64,000 nucleotides of DNA from Bromus sterilis. Lineage: Eukaryota; Streptophyta; Magnoliopsida; Poales; Poaceae. Under the pieces are notes generated by a model, which saw only the letters and a list, made by a program, of their open reading frames with translations, was not told the origin of the DNA and made no database searches. A program made the position numbers and the translations under genes. Shown in pieces: positions 45,349 through 54,731 of the stretch (the stretch's first letter is position 1; each line of letters starts with the position of its first letter). The DNA is taken from the NCBI GenBank assembly GCA_950022295.1, contig OX465598.1, positions 60,868,001-60,932,000 on the forward strand, given 5' to 3'.

Positions 45349-48300
45349 ATGTCTGCTGAGGAATCGTATGGTTCTCATAGTCTCACTTCATTTGCAGCTC
45401 AGCTCGAACGTACAATTCCTCAGTATCCTCAGCTGAAGAAAATGCCACCTCGGCGCAAGCATACTGATACCGCAAAAGACTTGCCCCCTCAGCTATATGA
45501 AAAGCTGAAGACTCCCGAACGAGAAACCAGTGATGAACGTAAGAAACGGGTTCAGAAGATCACGAGGGAATGGGCCAAGCGTTGGGTGGCCTACCAATGG
45601 CTGAATCCTCAACATGAGGAAATGTTTGCAGTCAATCCGCCACTGAAGACCTTGGGTATCAAGACTCGACCTCCACCAGCTCCTGGAGTCGTTCCTGATC
45701 CAACCACACTGCGCACTCCTGAAGACTTTCCAGCGGCATATGAGCTATACCTCAAACGCACTCGCAGCCGGGTCAATAATCTGGTCCGTGAAATGACTGC
45801 TTCAATACAAATTCCGCCTCAGCACCGCAAAAAGGCTCCGGGCATGAAACCTTTCTCGAAGACCTCAACTAAGCCTCAAGTTGTTGGTTCCTCGTGTCAA
45901 CGAACAGATGGTGCTGCCCCCTCTTCAAGAATACGCACTGATGAATCTGGTGCTCCTGAGGCCTCAACCCCAATGCCTCAGCATCAGTTGAAGACCAAAA
46001 CAGTTCTTCAACGGGGCCCTCGCCCTTTACCAAAGAAAACTGCTATGCGTGGCGCCATCCATCATACTCCTCAATCTTCTGATGATGAAGATGAATTTGA
46101 GGATCTGGCCGGCTTCGTCGCCACTGAAGCTGATAAGATTGAATACGTGTGTGCTGCGGCCAGACGCAAAGCTGAAGCAACGGGTTCAGAAATCCCGCTT
46201 CTCCTTGATCCCAAGAAGATCTTGGAGTACATTGAAATTTGGTCTGTTAAGCCTGACACTCCGCTTGATGATTTGGACATTCCGAAAGACATCAAGTTCT
46301 ATGTTCAACAGTTCCTCATAAATAAGATTCATCAACGTGATCTTCAGAAACAATTGAAGGCCAAACTGAAGAAAGTCCACAGTGACTTCAAGAAGAAACC
46401 TATCACTGAAGTTACTCCTCAGGAGTTTACTGAGCATCAATGCGAAGTTCAACGTCTCAACATTGAGTTCGCTGCCAATCGTGCTTATATTGGTCAATAC
46501 AAGGAACGGATCTCACAACAGATGACCAAGTTGATGAAGCTTCGACAGCCTGCTGATGCCTCTGCCAAAAGCCTCAAGCGCACGCCTGAAGCACAACCCT
46601 CAACTCCACCTGCTGCAAAGAAGCCTGCTGTTGAGGATCCCATTGATGCTACACCCCTTTCCTCAGCTCCTCCTACAACACAGCCCGCTGATACCACCAC
46701 TCATATCACTGCTGCCTCAACTCCACCTCAAAATCCTCAGCGCAGCTTAATAGTCTTCACTCCACCCCCTGCTGCAACACCCATTGTTCCAACTCCACCA
46801 TCCCCACCGCCACCAGTTATCACTGAGGTTGAAGACATGGACGTTGATATTATGGACGATGGAACTCCTCGCATTTATGATGAGGACTATGGGCTGACAA
46901 ACTCACCCACTCATACTGTCTTCTCACCTGAACCTCACTCCAACACAGTGACCGAGGTGCTTCCTGTCACTTCTCTGCAGTCTGAAGCCTCTGTTGGTGC
47001 ATCGTCCTCAGCGTCTGATGCTGATGACCCCGAAGCCTCTAGTGCTCCAACAAATTCTGCTGCTAATACTGATGCTGCAGCAAACACCACCACTGATACT
47101 GATGCAGCTGACACTACAACTGCTGATCCTCAGCCAGACCCACCTGCTGCTGAAACTGAAGCTGAAGCCGACCAAAGCACAACTGCCCCTCCTGAAGCAG
47201 AAAACAGTACAAATGCTGAAGCCTCAAAGGATGGCTCTGAAGACAAACAGGCCACATCACCTCGTCTCCCCAAGGACATCAACACATCTGTGCCTGATGC
47301 ATCTGCAGCGACTCCGCCTCATCCTCAAGCTACTCTTCAGATTGAAGTGCCTCAAGCGCCTTCCCCACCTCAAGGCCCAGTTCAAGCTCGGTCCTTGTGT
47401 CCAAAGCAGAAGCGACCATTCTTCCGTGACCTTGAAGCTGATGATACTCCAAGCTTTGATGCTACTGATTTCTTCAACGCCATGAGTTTCTTTCAAGAGG
47501 GGATTCAAAATCCGTATCACTCTGCTCCACCTCGAAAGCTGCTGAGGTTCTGGACTGCCACTGAGAAGAACTACTATGCTTCCGTGCTCTACAAGCAAAA
47601 CAAACTGTTTCCTCATAAGCACATCCCTCTGATGGATATGGAAGCCCTTCCTTGCTTCAACAATGTGCTTCAGGATCTGCATCATGCCAAGCTGCTTCAG
47701 TTCTGCTCTGAATGCATACACTGGAATGAAGAGCTTGTGCTTCAGTTTTATGCCACGTTGTATGTTTCAGGAAATCCCCTGGATATCAACACCTGGGTCC
47801 TCGAGTGGATGACTGAGCATCATCACTACACCATCACTGTTCCTGAAGCAATTGACATTCTTGAGTTGCCTCAGTGCACTTCCCCTGCTGCCTGCTCCTA
47901 TGGGTCTCAAATACTTCGAGATGACCTGATGAACATGCTCATGAAGCCTCAGGCCCCTGAAGCCTCAGCTCGCACAAAGTTTCCAGTCTCTGAGCTTCAG
48001 TATCTGCCGAGCACACTGTATCGGATTCTGGCGAAGACCTTCTGCCCCATCAAAGGCTATGAATCCTCTGCTGAAGAAGTCATTGGTGTCATGAAGAACA
48101 TACTTCACAACCTCTGCATGTCTGGGCCAATCAATGCTCCTGACTTCTTCTTCAGAACTCTAGCTGATGCTGCACAGAATCCGCATATCCTGAAGCCATA
48201 CGCGCCTTGGATCATGAAGCTAATTCGTGCAGTGACTAGAATTGATTTCCAACCTGATCACCCGAATCACAGGACTTATCTGCCACCTGTCGAAGTGCTT

Positions 48301-48852
48301 CAGCATACTATTGCTTCAAATGACAAAGGCAAAGGCATCTTCTATGAAGAAGTTCTCCCGACCAATTCCCTCGGTGGAAATATTCGTCATCCTCAGTCTC
48401 GCACAACTGATGAAACAAGAACTCATGCCTCAACTGAGGATACAAGTCAGGCTCGAGTGATGACTGATCGAGAGCTTCTGATTAGTCTTCATCAGAAAAT
48501 TGATAGAAATCATGACTGGGTAAAGCGTCAGTTTTCTGAGATTCTCAGCTATATGGCTCACACGCATTCTTCTGTGAAGAAAGTGCATCAGTATGCTCAT
48601 CATACATATCAACATCTTGATGCACTGATGCGAGAAGTAATCACCCCGGAAGACCTTGCCAAGTTGGAGCTTCAACAGCCTCCAATTCCTTCCATCAGAC
48701 CTCCAAGACAATTCAGACGCTGCACAACTCCTCCTCCGGCAATGGACTCCTATTCTTCAAACCAGGAGCTGACTGCTGAAGAAGCTGAAGACACTGCTGG
48801 ATGCCCTCACACTGCAACGGATTGCCTCAGGCGTGACTCATCTCAGCCTTGA
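45349..48852 (+). CDS. Delta third ORF, 1167 codons, envelope-like position, unknown function
   Basis: A full open frame after pol, in the place of the envelope-like ORF of sireviruses. Residues 1-130 are basic and Lys/Arg-rich; about 316-399 is a helical, coiled-coil-like region; about 400-690 is very rich in Pro, Thr, Ala and acidic residues. About 690-880 is a compact, aromatic-rich domain (FFNAMSFFQEG, LQFYATLYVSG, NTWVLEWMTE) that recalls the plant transposon protein domain often found in such ORFs. About 1042-1097 is a second helical region with many His and Gln. I see no signal peptide or membrane span, so envelope function is not supported. The frame has no stop over 3.5 kb while pol is broken; this may reflect youth rather than selection. 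Confidence 0.75.
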   Translation: MSAEESYGSHSLTSFAAQLERTIPQYPQLKKMPPRRKHTDTAKDLPPQLYEKLKTPERETSDERKKRVQKITREWAKRWVAYQWLNPQHEEMFAVNPPLKTLGIKTRPPPAPGVVPDPTTLRTPEDFPAAYELYLKRTRSRVNNLVREMTASIQIPPQHRKKAPGMKPFSKTSTKPQVVGSSCQRTDGAAPSSRIRTDESGAPEASTPMPQHQLKTKTVLQRGPRPLPKKTAMRGAIHHTPQSSDDEDEFEDLAGFVATEADKIEYVCAAARRKAEATGSEIPLLLDPKKILEYIEIWSVKPDTPLDDLDIPKDIKFYVQQFLINKIHQRDLQKQLKAKLKKVHSDFKKKPITEVTPQEFTEHQCEVQRLNIEFAANRAYIGQYKERISQQMTKLMKLRQPADASAKSLKRTPEAQPSTPPAAKKPAVEDPIDATPLSSAPPTTQPADTTTHITAASTPPQNPQRSLIVFTPPPAATPIVPTPPSPPPPVITEVEDMDVDIMDDGTPRIYDEDYGLTNSPTHTVFSPEPHSNTVTEVLPVTSLQSEASVGASSSASDADDPEASSAPTNSAANTDAAANTTTDTDAADTTTADPQPDPPAAETEAEADQSTTAPPEAENSTNAEASKDGSEDKQATSPRLPKDINTSVPDASAATPPHPQATLQIEVPQAPSPPQGPVQARSLCPKQKRPFFRDLEADDTPSFDATDFFNAMSFFQEGIQNPYHSAPPRKLLRFWTATEKNYYASVLYKQNKLFPHKHIPLMDMEALPCFNNVLQDLHHAKLLQFCSECIHWNEELVLQFYATLYVSGNPLDINTWVLEWMTEHHHYTITVPEAIDILELPQCTSPAACSYGSQILRDDLMNMLMKPQAPEASARTKFPVSELQYLPSTLYRILAKTFCPIKGYESSAEEVIGVMKNILHNLCMSGPINAPDFFFRTLADAAQNPHILKPYAPWIMKLIRAVTRIDFQPDHPNHRTYLPPVEVLQHTIASNDKGKGIFYEEVLPTNSLGGNIRHPQSRTTDETRTHASTEDTSQARVMTDRELLISLHQKIDRNHDWVKRQFSEILSYMAHTHSSVKKVHQYAHHTYQHLDALMREVITPEDLAKLELQQPPIPSIRPPRQFRRCTTPPPAMDSYSSNQELTAEEAEDTAGCPHTATDCLRRDSSQP

Positions 48853-48906
48853 AGCAACTTCAAAGGGGCGTTAGCTTCAGTTTTTCCCTTTTTGTTCATT
48901 TTATGA

Positions 48907-48920
48907 CAAAGGGGGAGAAA
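48907..48920 (+). promoter_or_regulatory. Polypurine-like motif 1 of Delta
   Basis: CAAAGGGGGAGAAA, about 450 bases before the 3' LTR. Multiple polypurine motifs before the 3' LTR are a described sirevirus trait. Confidence 0.6.
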
Positions 48921-49170
48921 TCTGTTAGTCTTCAAGCGGGTCTTTAGTTATGGGGTTCTTCAGTTACAACTCTCGTTCTTCAGTTTTTTTTTGTAACGAG
49001 TTGTAAACTATATTTTTGGTGTTTGCCTGATACTATTCCTCAGCTACCACATGCTATTTCCTCAAGTTTATCATATATGCATGTGATTGTCTCTGCAAAC
49101 ACCTCTCTCAGTGCGTTGTTTAATTTCCTCAAACACTTCATAACATGCACTGCTTCAGAAATGCCTAGAT

Positions 49171-49180
49171 ATAGGGGGAG
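49171..49180 (+). promoter_or_regulatory. Polypurine-like motif 2 of Delta
   Basis: ATAGGGGGAG followed by CTCCTCA. Confidence 0.5.
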
Positions 49181-49240
49181 CTCCTCATATACCTCAAAAT
49201 TCTTTAGATATTAAACATTCTTAAACTTATATGCATATCC

Positions 49241-49250
49241 TCAGGGGGAG
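49241..49250 (+). promoter_or_regulatory. Polypurine-like motif 3 of Delta
   Basis: TCAGGGGGAG followed by CTTCACT. Confidence 0.5.
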
Positions 49251-49356
49251 CTTCACTATATTCAGCTTAATGTTAAAAATGTTCTTCAAAGTTTTTTTTC
49301 TTCAAACTCATAATTTTATCCCCGTTGAAGCTTAACCTGATTGTCATCAAATCACC

Positions 49357-49370
49357 AAAAAGAGGGAGAT
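49357..49370 (+). promoter_or_regulatory. Delta 3' polypurine tract
   Basis: AAAAAGAGGGAGAT, directly before TGTAAGTGCA of the 3' LTR. Confidence 0.8.
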
Positions 49371-51170
49371 TGTAAGTGCATCAAGTGCCCTCCCCTTGAG
49401 GTTTTGGAGTTTGATGACAAAACGGTTAAGGGACTGATGTGTTTGTGAGTATAGACAGGAGAACAGTCCCTGATGAGGTGTTTGACCACCAATGTCGACC
49501 CCCCCCCAAAATGTTGAGAAATATTGGAGAAATCGGTGAGTTTCCTGAAGAATGAAGTTGCGCAAAATCCTGAGGAAGTAGGATCCTGAAGCGTTCGGTT
49601 GAAGCTGAAGCTGAAGACGATCCTGAGGAAGTTCGCGCTGAAGATGAAGTTGAAGCGTAGTCTTCGCTAAGACTTTTTATACTTCTTGAGTAATGAAGTT
49701 GCGCGAAATCCTGAGGAAGTAGGATCCTGAAGCGTTCGGTTGAAGCTGAAGCTGAAGACGATCCTGAGGAAGTTCGCGCTGAAGACGAAGTTGAAGCGTA
49801 GTCTTCGCTAAGACTTTTTATACTTCTTGAGTCATAGGAAAACACCGCACTGTTGGAGGGGTTGAAGAAAACGAGTTCCGAAGGTCTGAGGAAGTGCTCA
49901 GTTAGGAATCCTGAAGAAAAACCCTGAGGAAATCTCCTGCAGTAGAAGTTCAGTTCCTCGGGTGTCTGAGACGTTGTTCTTCAGGACACTTAGGAATCTG
50001 TCTTCGGTTGAGGAGTCTGGAGACTGCGAGTGCAGTTCTCCTGAAGAGAGAGAAATCTCCTGCAGTAGAAGTTCAGTTCCTCGGGTGTCTGAGACGTTGT
50101 TCTTCAGGACACTGAGGAATTTGTCTTCGGTTGAGGAGTCTGGAGACTGCGAGTGCAGTTCTCCTGAAGAGAGTGAGATCTCCTGCAGTAGAAGTTCAGT
50201 CCTCATGTGTCTGAGACGTTGTTCTTCAGGACACTGAGGTAACTAACTTCAGTTGAGGAGTCTGGAGAGAGAATACTTTGACCGTGCCACGTGTTGCGTG
50301 GTGAGATGCTAGAACTTGTCTAGCAACGGTCATTTCCGAGGGCATGAGAGTAATTGCATGCATGGGCATTTATGTCCTTTCACCTCGGGTTGCTCCGCGG
50401 CTATAAATAGCCACCCCCAGCCCCATTTGTGGGTTGGCTGCTCCGAGAGAAAACTTGACACTTGTCATTTGAGAGCAACCCACCTCTGAGGAAACTGCAG
50501 AACCTATGTGAGGAAAACCACCAGCCTGAGTAGTTGAGCATTTCTGAGGAAGTCGGTTTGAGTGATCCGAAGCTTTTTACTCTTGAAGACTGTGATCTTC
50601 CAGCCGGTGTAGAAGTCTTCAGTCTGAGGAAGTCAAGATGCAATTGTGACTTCCCGGAGTGACTGAGTCTGTAAAGGTTTCGGGAGTCTACCTTGAAGAG
50701 TCACCTGAGTTATTGGACGGAGTCTGAGGACTTTAGTTCAAGGAGAACAAGGTGAAGACTATGTCTTCTGAGTTGAATCTCAGCCTCTCCAACCAGACGT
50801 AGAGTTGTCACAGCAACTTGAACTGGTCTACCAAACCATTGTCTTCAATTTCTGGTGATATCTCTTCAATCTCTTAAGCCTCAGTATTATGTCTTCAGTA
50901 TCTATGTTGACTGCTTGTGCTTCAGCTCTCCCTCTGCTATTAGTCTTCATACTATGCATCTGAAGCACTTCTGCTTATCTGAATTGATTTATTTCTGTTG
51001 CATTATGATGAGCTGCCCTGATGATTACATTCTGTGAAGTTTTATTTCTTCATGATTTTGGTTACTTCTTCAGCTTCATGATTGCTTCAGTCTTGAAGAA
51101 AATCAAAATCTGGTAGCAAAATTGAAAATCTCCCATTCACCCCCCCTCTGGTCGATATATTGCACTTTCA
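49371..51170 (+). repeat. Delta 3' LTR, complete
   Basis: 1800 bases, ends TTGCACTTTCA. It has the same tandem arrays and TATAAATA (50402-50409) as the 5' copy. Followed by TCTCC and resumed Gamma LTR. Confidence 0.95.
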
Positions 51171-51175
51171 TCTCC

Positions 51176-54143
51176 TCCTCCTCCTTCCCACGACATCTCT
51201 CTCCCTCTCACCTCCCCTTCTCCTCGCAGGCACAGGGGCCGCCGCCGCCATGGATGGGCGAGCCACGACGTGCCCGAGCGCCATGGCCTCCTGCCCGAGC
51301 TCGCGGCGACCACCCCGGCCGCCAGTGTCCTCCCCGCCGCCGGATCCGGTCACCCCGCCGCCTTGACGTCGCGCCTCCGTGGATCTGCGCCCCGCCTGCT
51401 CCTCGCCGGACCTCCAGCCGCCGCTGGCGAGATCCCTGTCGGGATCGGGAGGGAACCGGCCTCCAACGCCCGGCTGGGCTCCTCCAGCACGTGAGCCGCG
51501 CGCCCCGGCCCAGCGCGCCCCTTGTGTCCCGAGCCGGCCTCAACCTCCTCCAACCGGCCTCATGGGCCAAGGCCCAGGGTGAGCCACTTTTTTTTATTTT
51601 TTTTCCTTGCTGTCCAACGTGTTGGGCCGGCCCAACTGGTGAGGCGCCCATTTTTTTTTCTTTTTTTTGTAATTTCTTTTTTACTGTTGGGCCCAATAGC
51701 ACTAGATTCGGCCCAGAGCATGTTTTTTTTATATTTCTGGGCTTTTTATTTATCTGTTAATTGTTGCGATGTGGCGGTAGCTATAACTTTTCACCGGTAG
51801 CTCCGATGTAGACGCTTTCTACATGAAAGTTGCTCCGTTTTGCGCGTAGATTATTAAAATGTTGCTTGTTGCCATGTTTGAGCTTGTTTACTTGCTGTTT
51901 GACTGCTAATTACAACTGCTTGCCACTGTACCTGTAACTGCAATAACTTTTTAACTGTTGCTCCATTTAAAATGTTTCTTATATGTAACTTGACTAGAAT
52001 TGCATGTAGATTGGGTTTTTCTGCTCTTGCTTGCTAATAAAAATAATAAAATATTGTTTAGGGCAAACAGTACCAAATGAAATATTTATCATGGGGTCCG
52101 CAATAGTTTGCCATGTATAGGTTTTACCCCCCACTTAAATTGACTAAATCAGATAGTTTATTTTTGCTACACCTCTTGCCATGCTTGTGTGACATGCCAT
52201 GCTTCTGTGCTTGCCATCTTAACAACCTTTGATCACCTATAGCTAAACAACTTGAACCATCGTAAACGTGCGGTATCGTCGTGTGTGACGAGTACTCCAC
52301 TTAACTTGTTAGTAACCGCTGTCGACGGTAGGTGTGATGTCTCGTGTTGCCTTCTTGTTGATGCTTGCTTGTGTTTGCTTCGTAGTAATAGATGCTTGCT
52401 CGTTGATTGCTTTCCAGTGTTTATCTTCTTGTGTGCTCCCGCGGGTACCTCTCAGAGACGATGCGAGCTTGCGATCGACTACACCTTCGGAACCCGACTT
52501 ATCAACAGGCAAGGACTATACATTACTTATGATACATTCTATTTCAACCAGCGGTTTGCATGCTAGTCTAGGTAAGGTTCGATGTTTGATCCTACCACAT
52601 GCTTACATCCTCTTTCAAACTGATACAGCCATGTCCCCTCCCAGCAAACCTTGTACTGCTATGTTACTATTGCTCGTTGCTCAGCCCCTGCTTAGTATGC
52701 ATGCTTAGGATGCTACGATGTTACCCTGTTACTCCTTGGTTTGGGATATCACATTATTATATTGTTGTTGATGATATGATTATTATAATGTTGACTATAT
52801 TCGACGAAGGATGGAAGGTCTAGGCTATCCCGCCCCGACGCTTTGTTCCATTTGAGTCACCTAGGACCCGAGTTCCGGGTATTGGTTTTAAGACTGAGCG
52901 TGCCTAACCGCGTGTGGGATTTTATGGGGTCCCCTTTTCTTACCTATCTAGCTTCAAACATTTCTAGTGGTGACCCAAGCTGATTTACCATTTGAAAACG
53001 TGTGTGTGCTTGGTTGGGCCCCCAGCTATTTTAAAACAACTTGGGCCAGTGGAGACTTTGTTTCTCTGTTGGTCCACCCGATCAGCTAGGACCCGGTTTT
53101 CCCATGTGTGATTAACCGGTAATCCGACCTGCGTCATACGGAAGAGTCTGATCCGAGAGCGTGGCCGGCTTTTGGGATTGGGTGTCGACTCCCCGGGGGC
53201 CACCCGGATTTGTTCGTTGTTAGTTAGAGGGACCTGTCGTTTCGGATCTCTTGGAACTAAATCATAAAATTGTTGCCTGTGATGGGTAGCAACTGAGAGA
53301 GATGGGCGTGCGTGCAGAGCCTTGTAATGGGAAGTTGGTACACCCCTGCAGGGTTAAATCTTTTCGAGAAGCCATGTCCACGGTTATGGACGACTTGAGA
53401 CCTACTCCTTGTTCATAGACAACAACAACTGAGATAATCTTAATATAACTTGATCAATGCGTGTGTGTGCCTTGACTGCTTCTTCTTCGTCGGGATGCGA
53501 AGAGGAGGACAAGGATAGGATAGGTGTTATGATTGCGTAGTATGTGGATAGAAAGACTTGTTGGAGGCGATTCCTCATCGAATGCTTGGCTTCTTATCTT
53601 ACTCTTTAGTTCGTTAGCCACTTCATACATCCTAGTGCGGCAGCAACCTCACCACTTACCCCTTCCTTACCGTAAACTACTAGTTGTCCTAGAATGACGA
53701 GTGATGAAATCCTTGCTGGGTCAGATGACCACTACAGTTGGATGCTGAGTACCTCTGTACTCATGATACTACCCCAAACTCGTTTCAGGGTTCTTGATTG
53801 ACAACAAGTATGGTGATCGACGTTTCACGTGGAGACTCGACGACGACTAGTTAGGCGGATCCCGGCGGAGGGCCTGGACCCGTGTGGTTATGGGATCGAT
53901 GTTTTTCTCTTTGCCACTAGGCATTTGCTTGTAGTCTGCACCCAGACATGTATTGTATTTGAGGCAGTTGTATGCCGATTGTATGAGATGTTGTATCCTT
54001 GTATCTGTAATGTTGTGATATCATGTTGGAAATCCGGGGCATATGGCTTTGTCATATGTCGCGGTGGGACCGATATGTGCTTCGTGCCTGGATCTGGGTG
54101 GAAACACCTAGATCTGGAACAGTACCGCATATCGGGCCTTACA
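51176..54143 (+). repeat. Gamma 5' LTR, second part
   Basis: Continues to GGGCCTTACA at 54143 and matches 55516-58481. It has a GC-rich start, then AT-rich sequence. Dyads: CCCTGCAGGG (53344-53353), CCATGTCCACGG (53372-53383) and GAGTAC...GTACTC (53747-53762). Confidence 0.93.
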
Positions 54144-54731
54144 ACTTGTTATCAGAGCTTTACCGACTGTAGGATCCTTTCTCTGGCCGAAGTCGAGTCT
54201 AGACAAAAACTATTTTGTAGTTACTAAGTTAGCTATCGGAGAGTAGGAATCTTTTTACTCCTTACCCTTGCTCCGGTCAGGACAAGTGTCGTAAGTGTTT
54301 TATTCTTTCCTTATCCCCTTCAAAACTCTAGGATCTCGAGTGTGTGGAGTATCGGAACCGTTACAATGCCTTGCTTGCAGCGTATTGTCTTGATTCTGAT
54401 CTCAGGTTTGGGAATTCTTGTAGTACCTTTAGCTTCTCCGTTTTCGGATATCATCTGGGTCATCCATTTCCATCCCTCCTTTTGCCCGGTGTTTTGACGA
54501 CTTGCGTCGAAAATCACTATCCATTGATCTGGTTTTCGCGACTGTTCTTCCTCTTGTCACTGACGGTTTCGTCGTCTCTCTGCGGAAAATTATCTCGACC
54601 GAAGTTCGACGTCGACATGGAGTAGAGTCCCTTGTTGGTGGTGTTGAAGATCGTCGTCTCTCTTTCCCCTTCCCCTCTCCCCCGGATCGTCCTGGATCTT
54701 GGGACGAGATCCCTTGTTGGTGGTGTTGTAT
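54144..54731 (+). other. Gamma interior, 588 bases, non-coding
   Basis: Primer-site-like TGTTATCAGAGC at 54147-54158 (one mismatch to TGGTATCAGAGC). Then the GACTGTAGGA and TGGCCGAAGTCGAGTCTAG blocks shared with Zeta 19263-19303. The rest has no frame with known domains. CCCTTGTTGGTGGTGTTG occurs twice, the second copy ending at the 3' LTR, where a polypurine tract would be expected; the motif is a poor purine run. Confidence 0.75.

Larger units (their letters stand above)
37512..51170 (+). mobile_element. Delta: sirevirus-type Ty1/copia retrotransposon with a third ORF, young insertion
   Basis: 5' LTR 37512-39302, 3' LTR 49371-51170, ends TGTAAGTGCA and TGCACTTTCA, duplication TCTCC (37507-37511 and 51171-51175). 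The Pol type (HMTGDRSLL protease context, IYVDDIIFG reverse transcriptase), a long extra ORF after pol and several polypurine motifs before the 3' LTR together point to the sirevirus (SIRE/Maximus) lineage. The LTRs differ at about 10 of 1791 positions by eye with no net indel. The end of the 5' LTR, the primer site and the gag start are deleted at 39302/39303. Confidence 0.93.
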
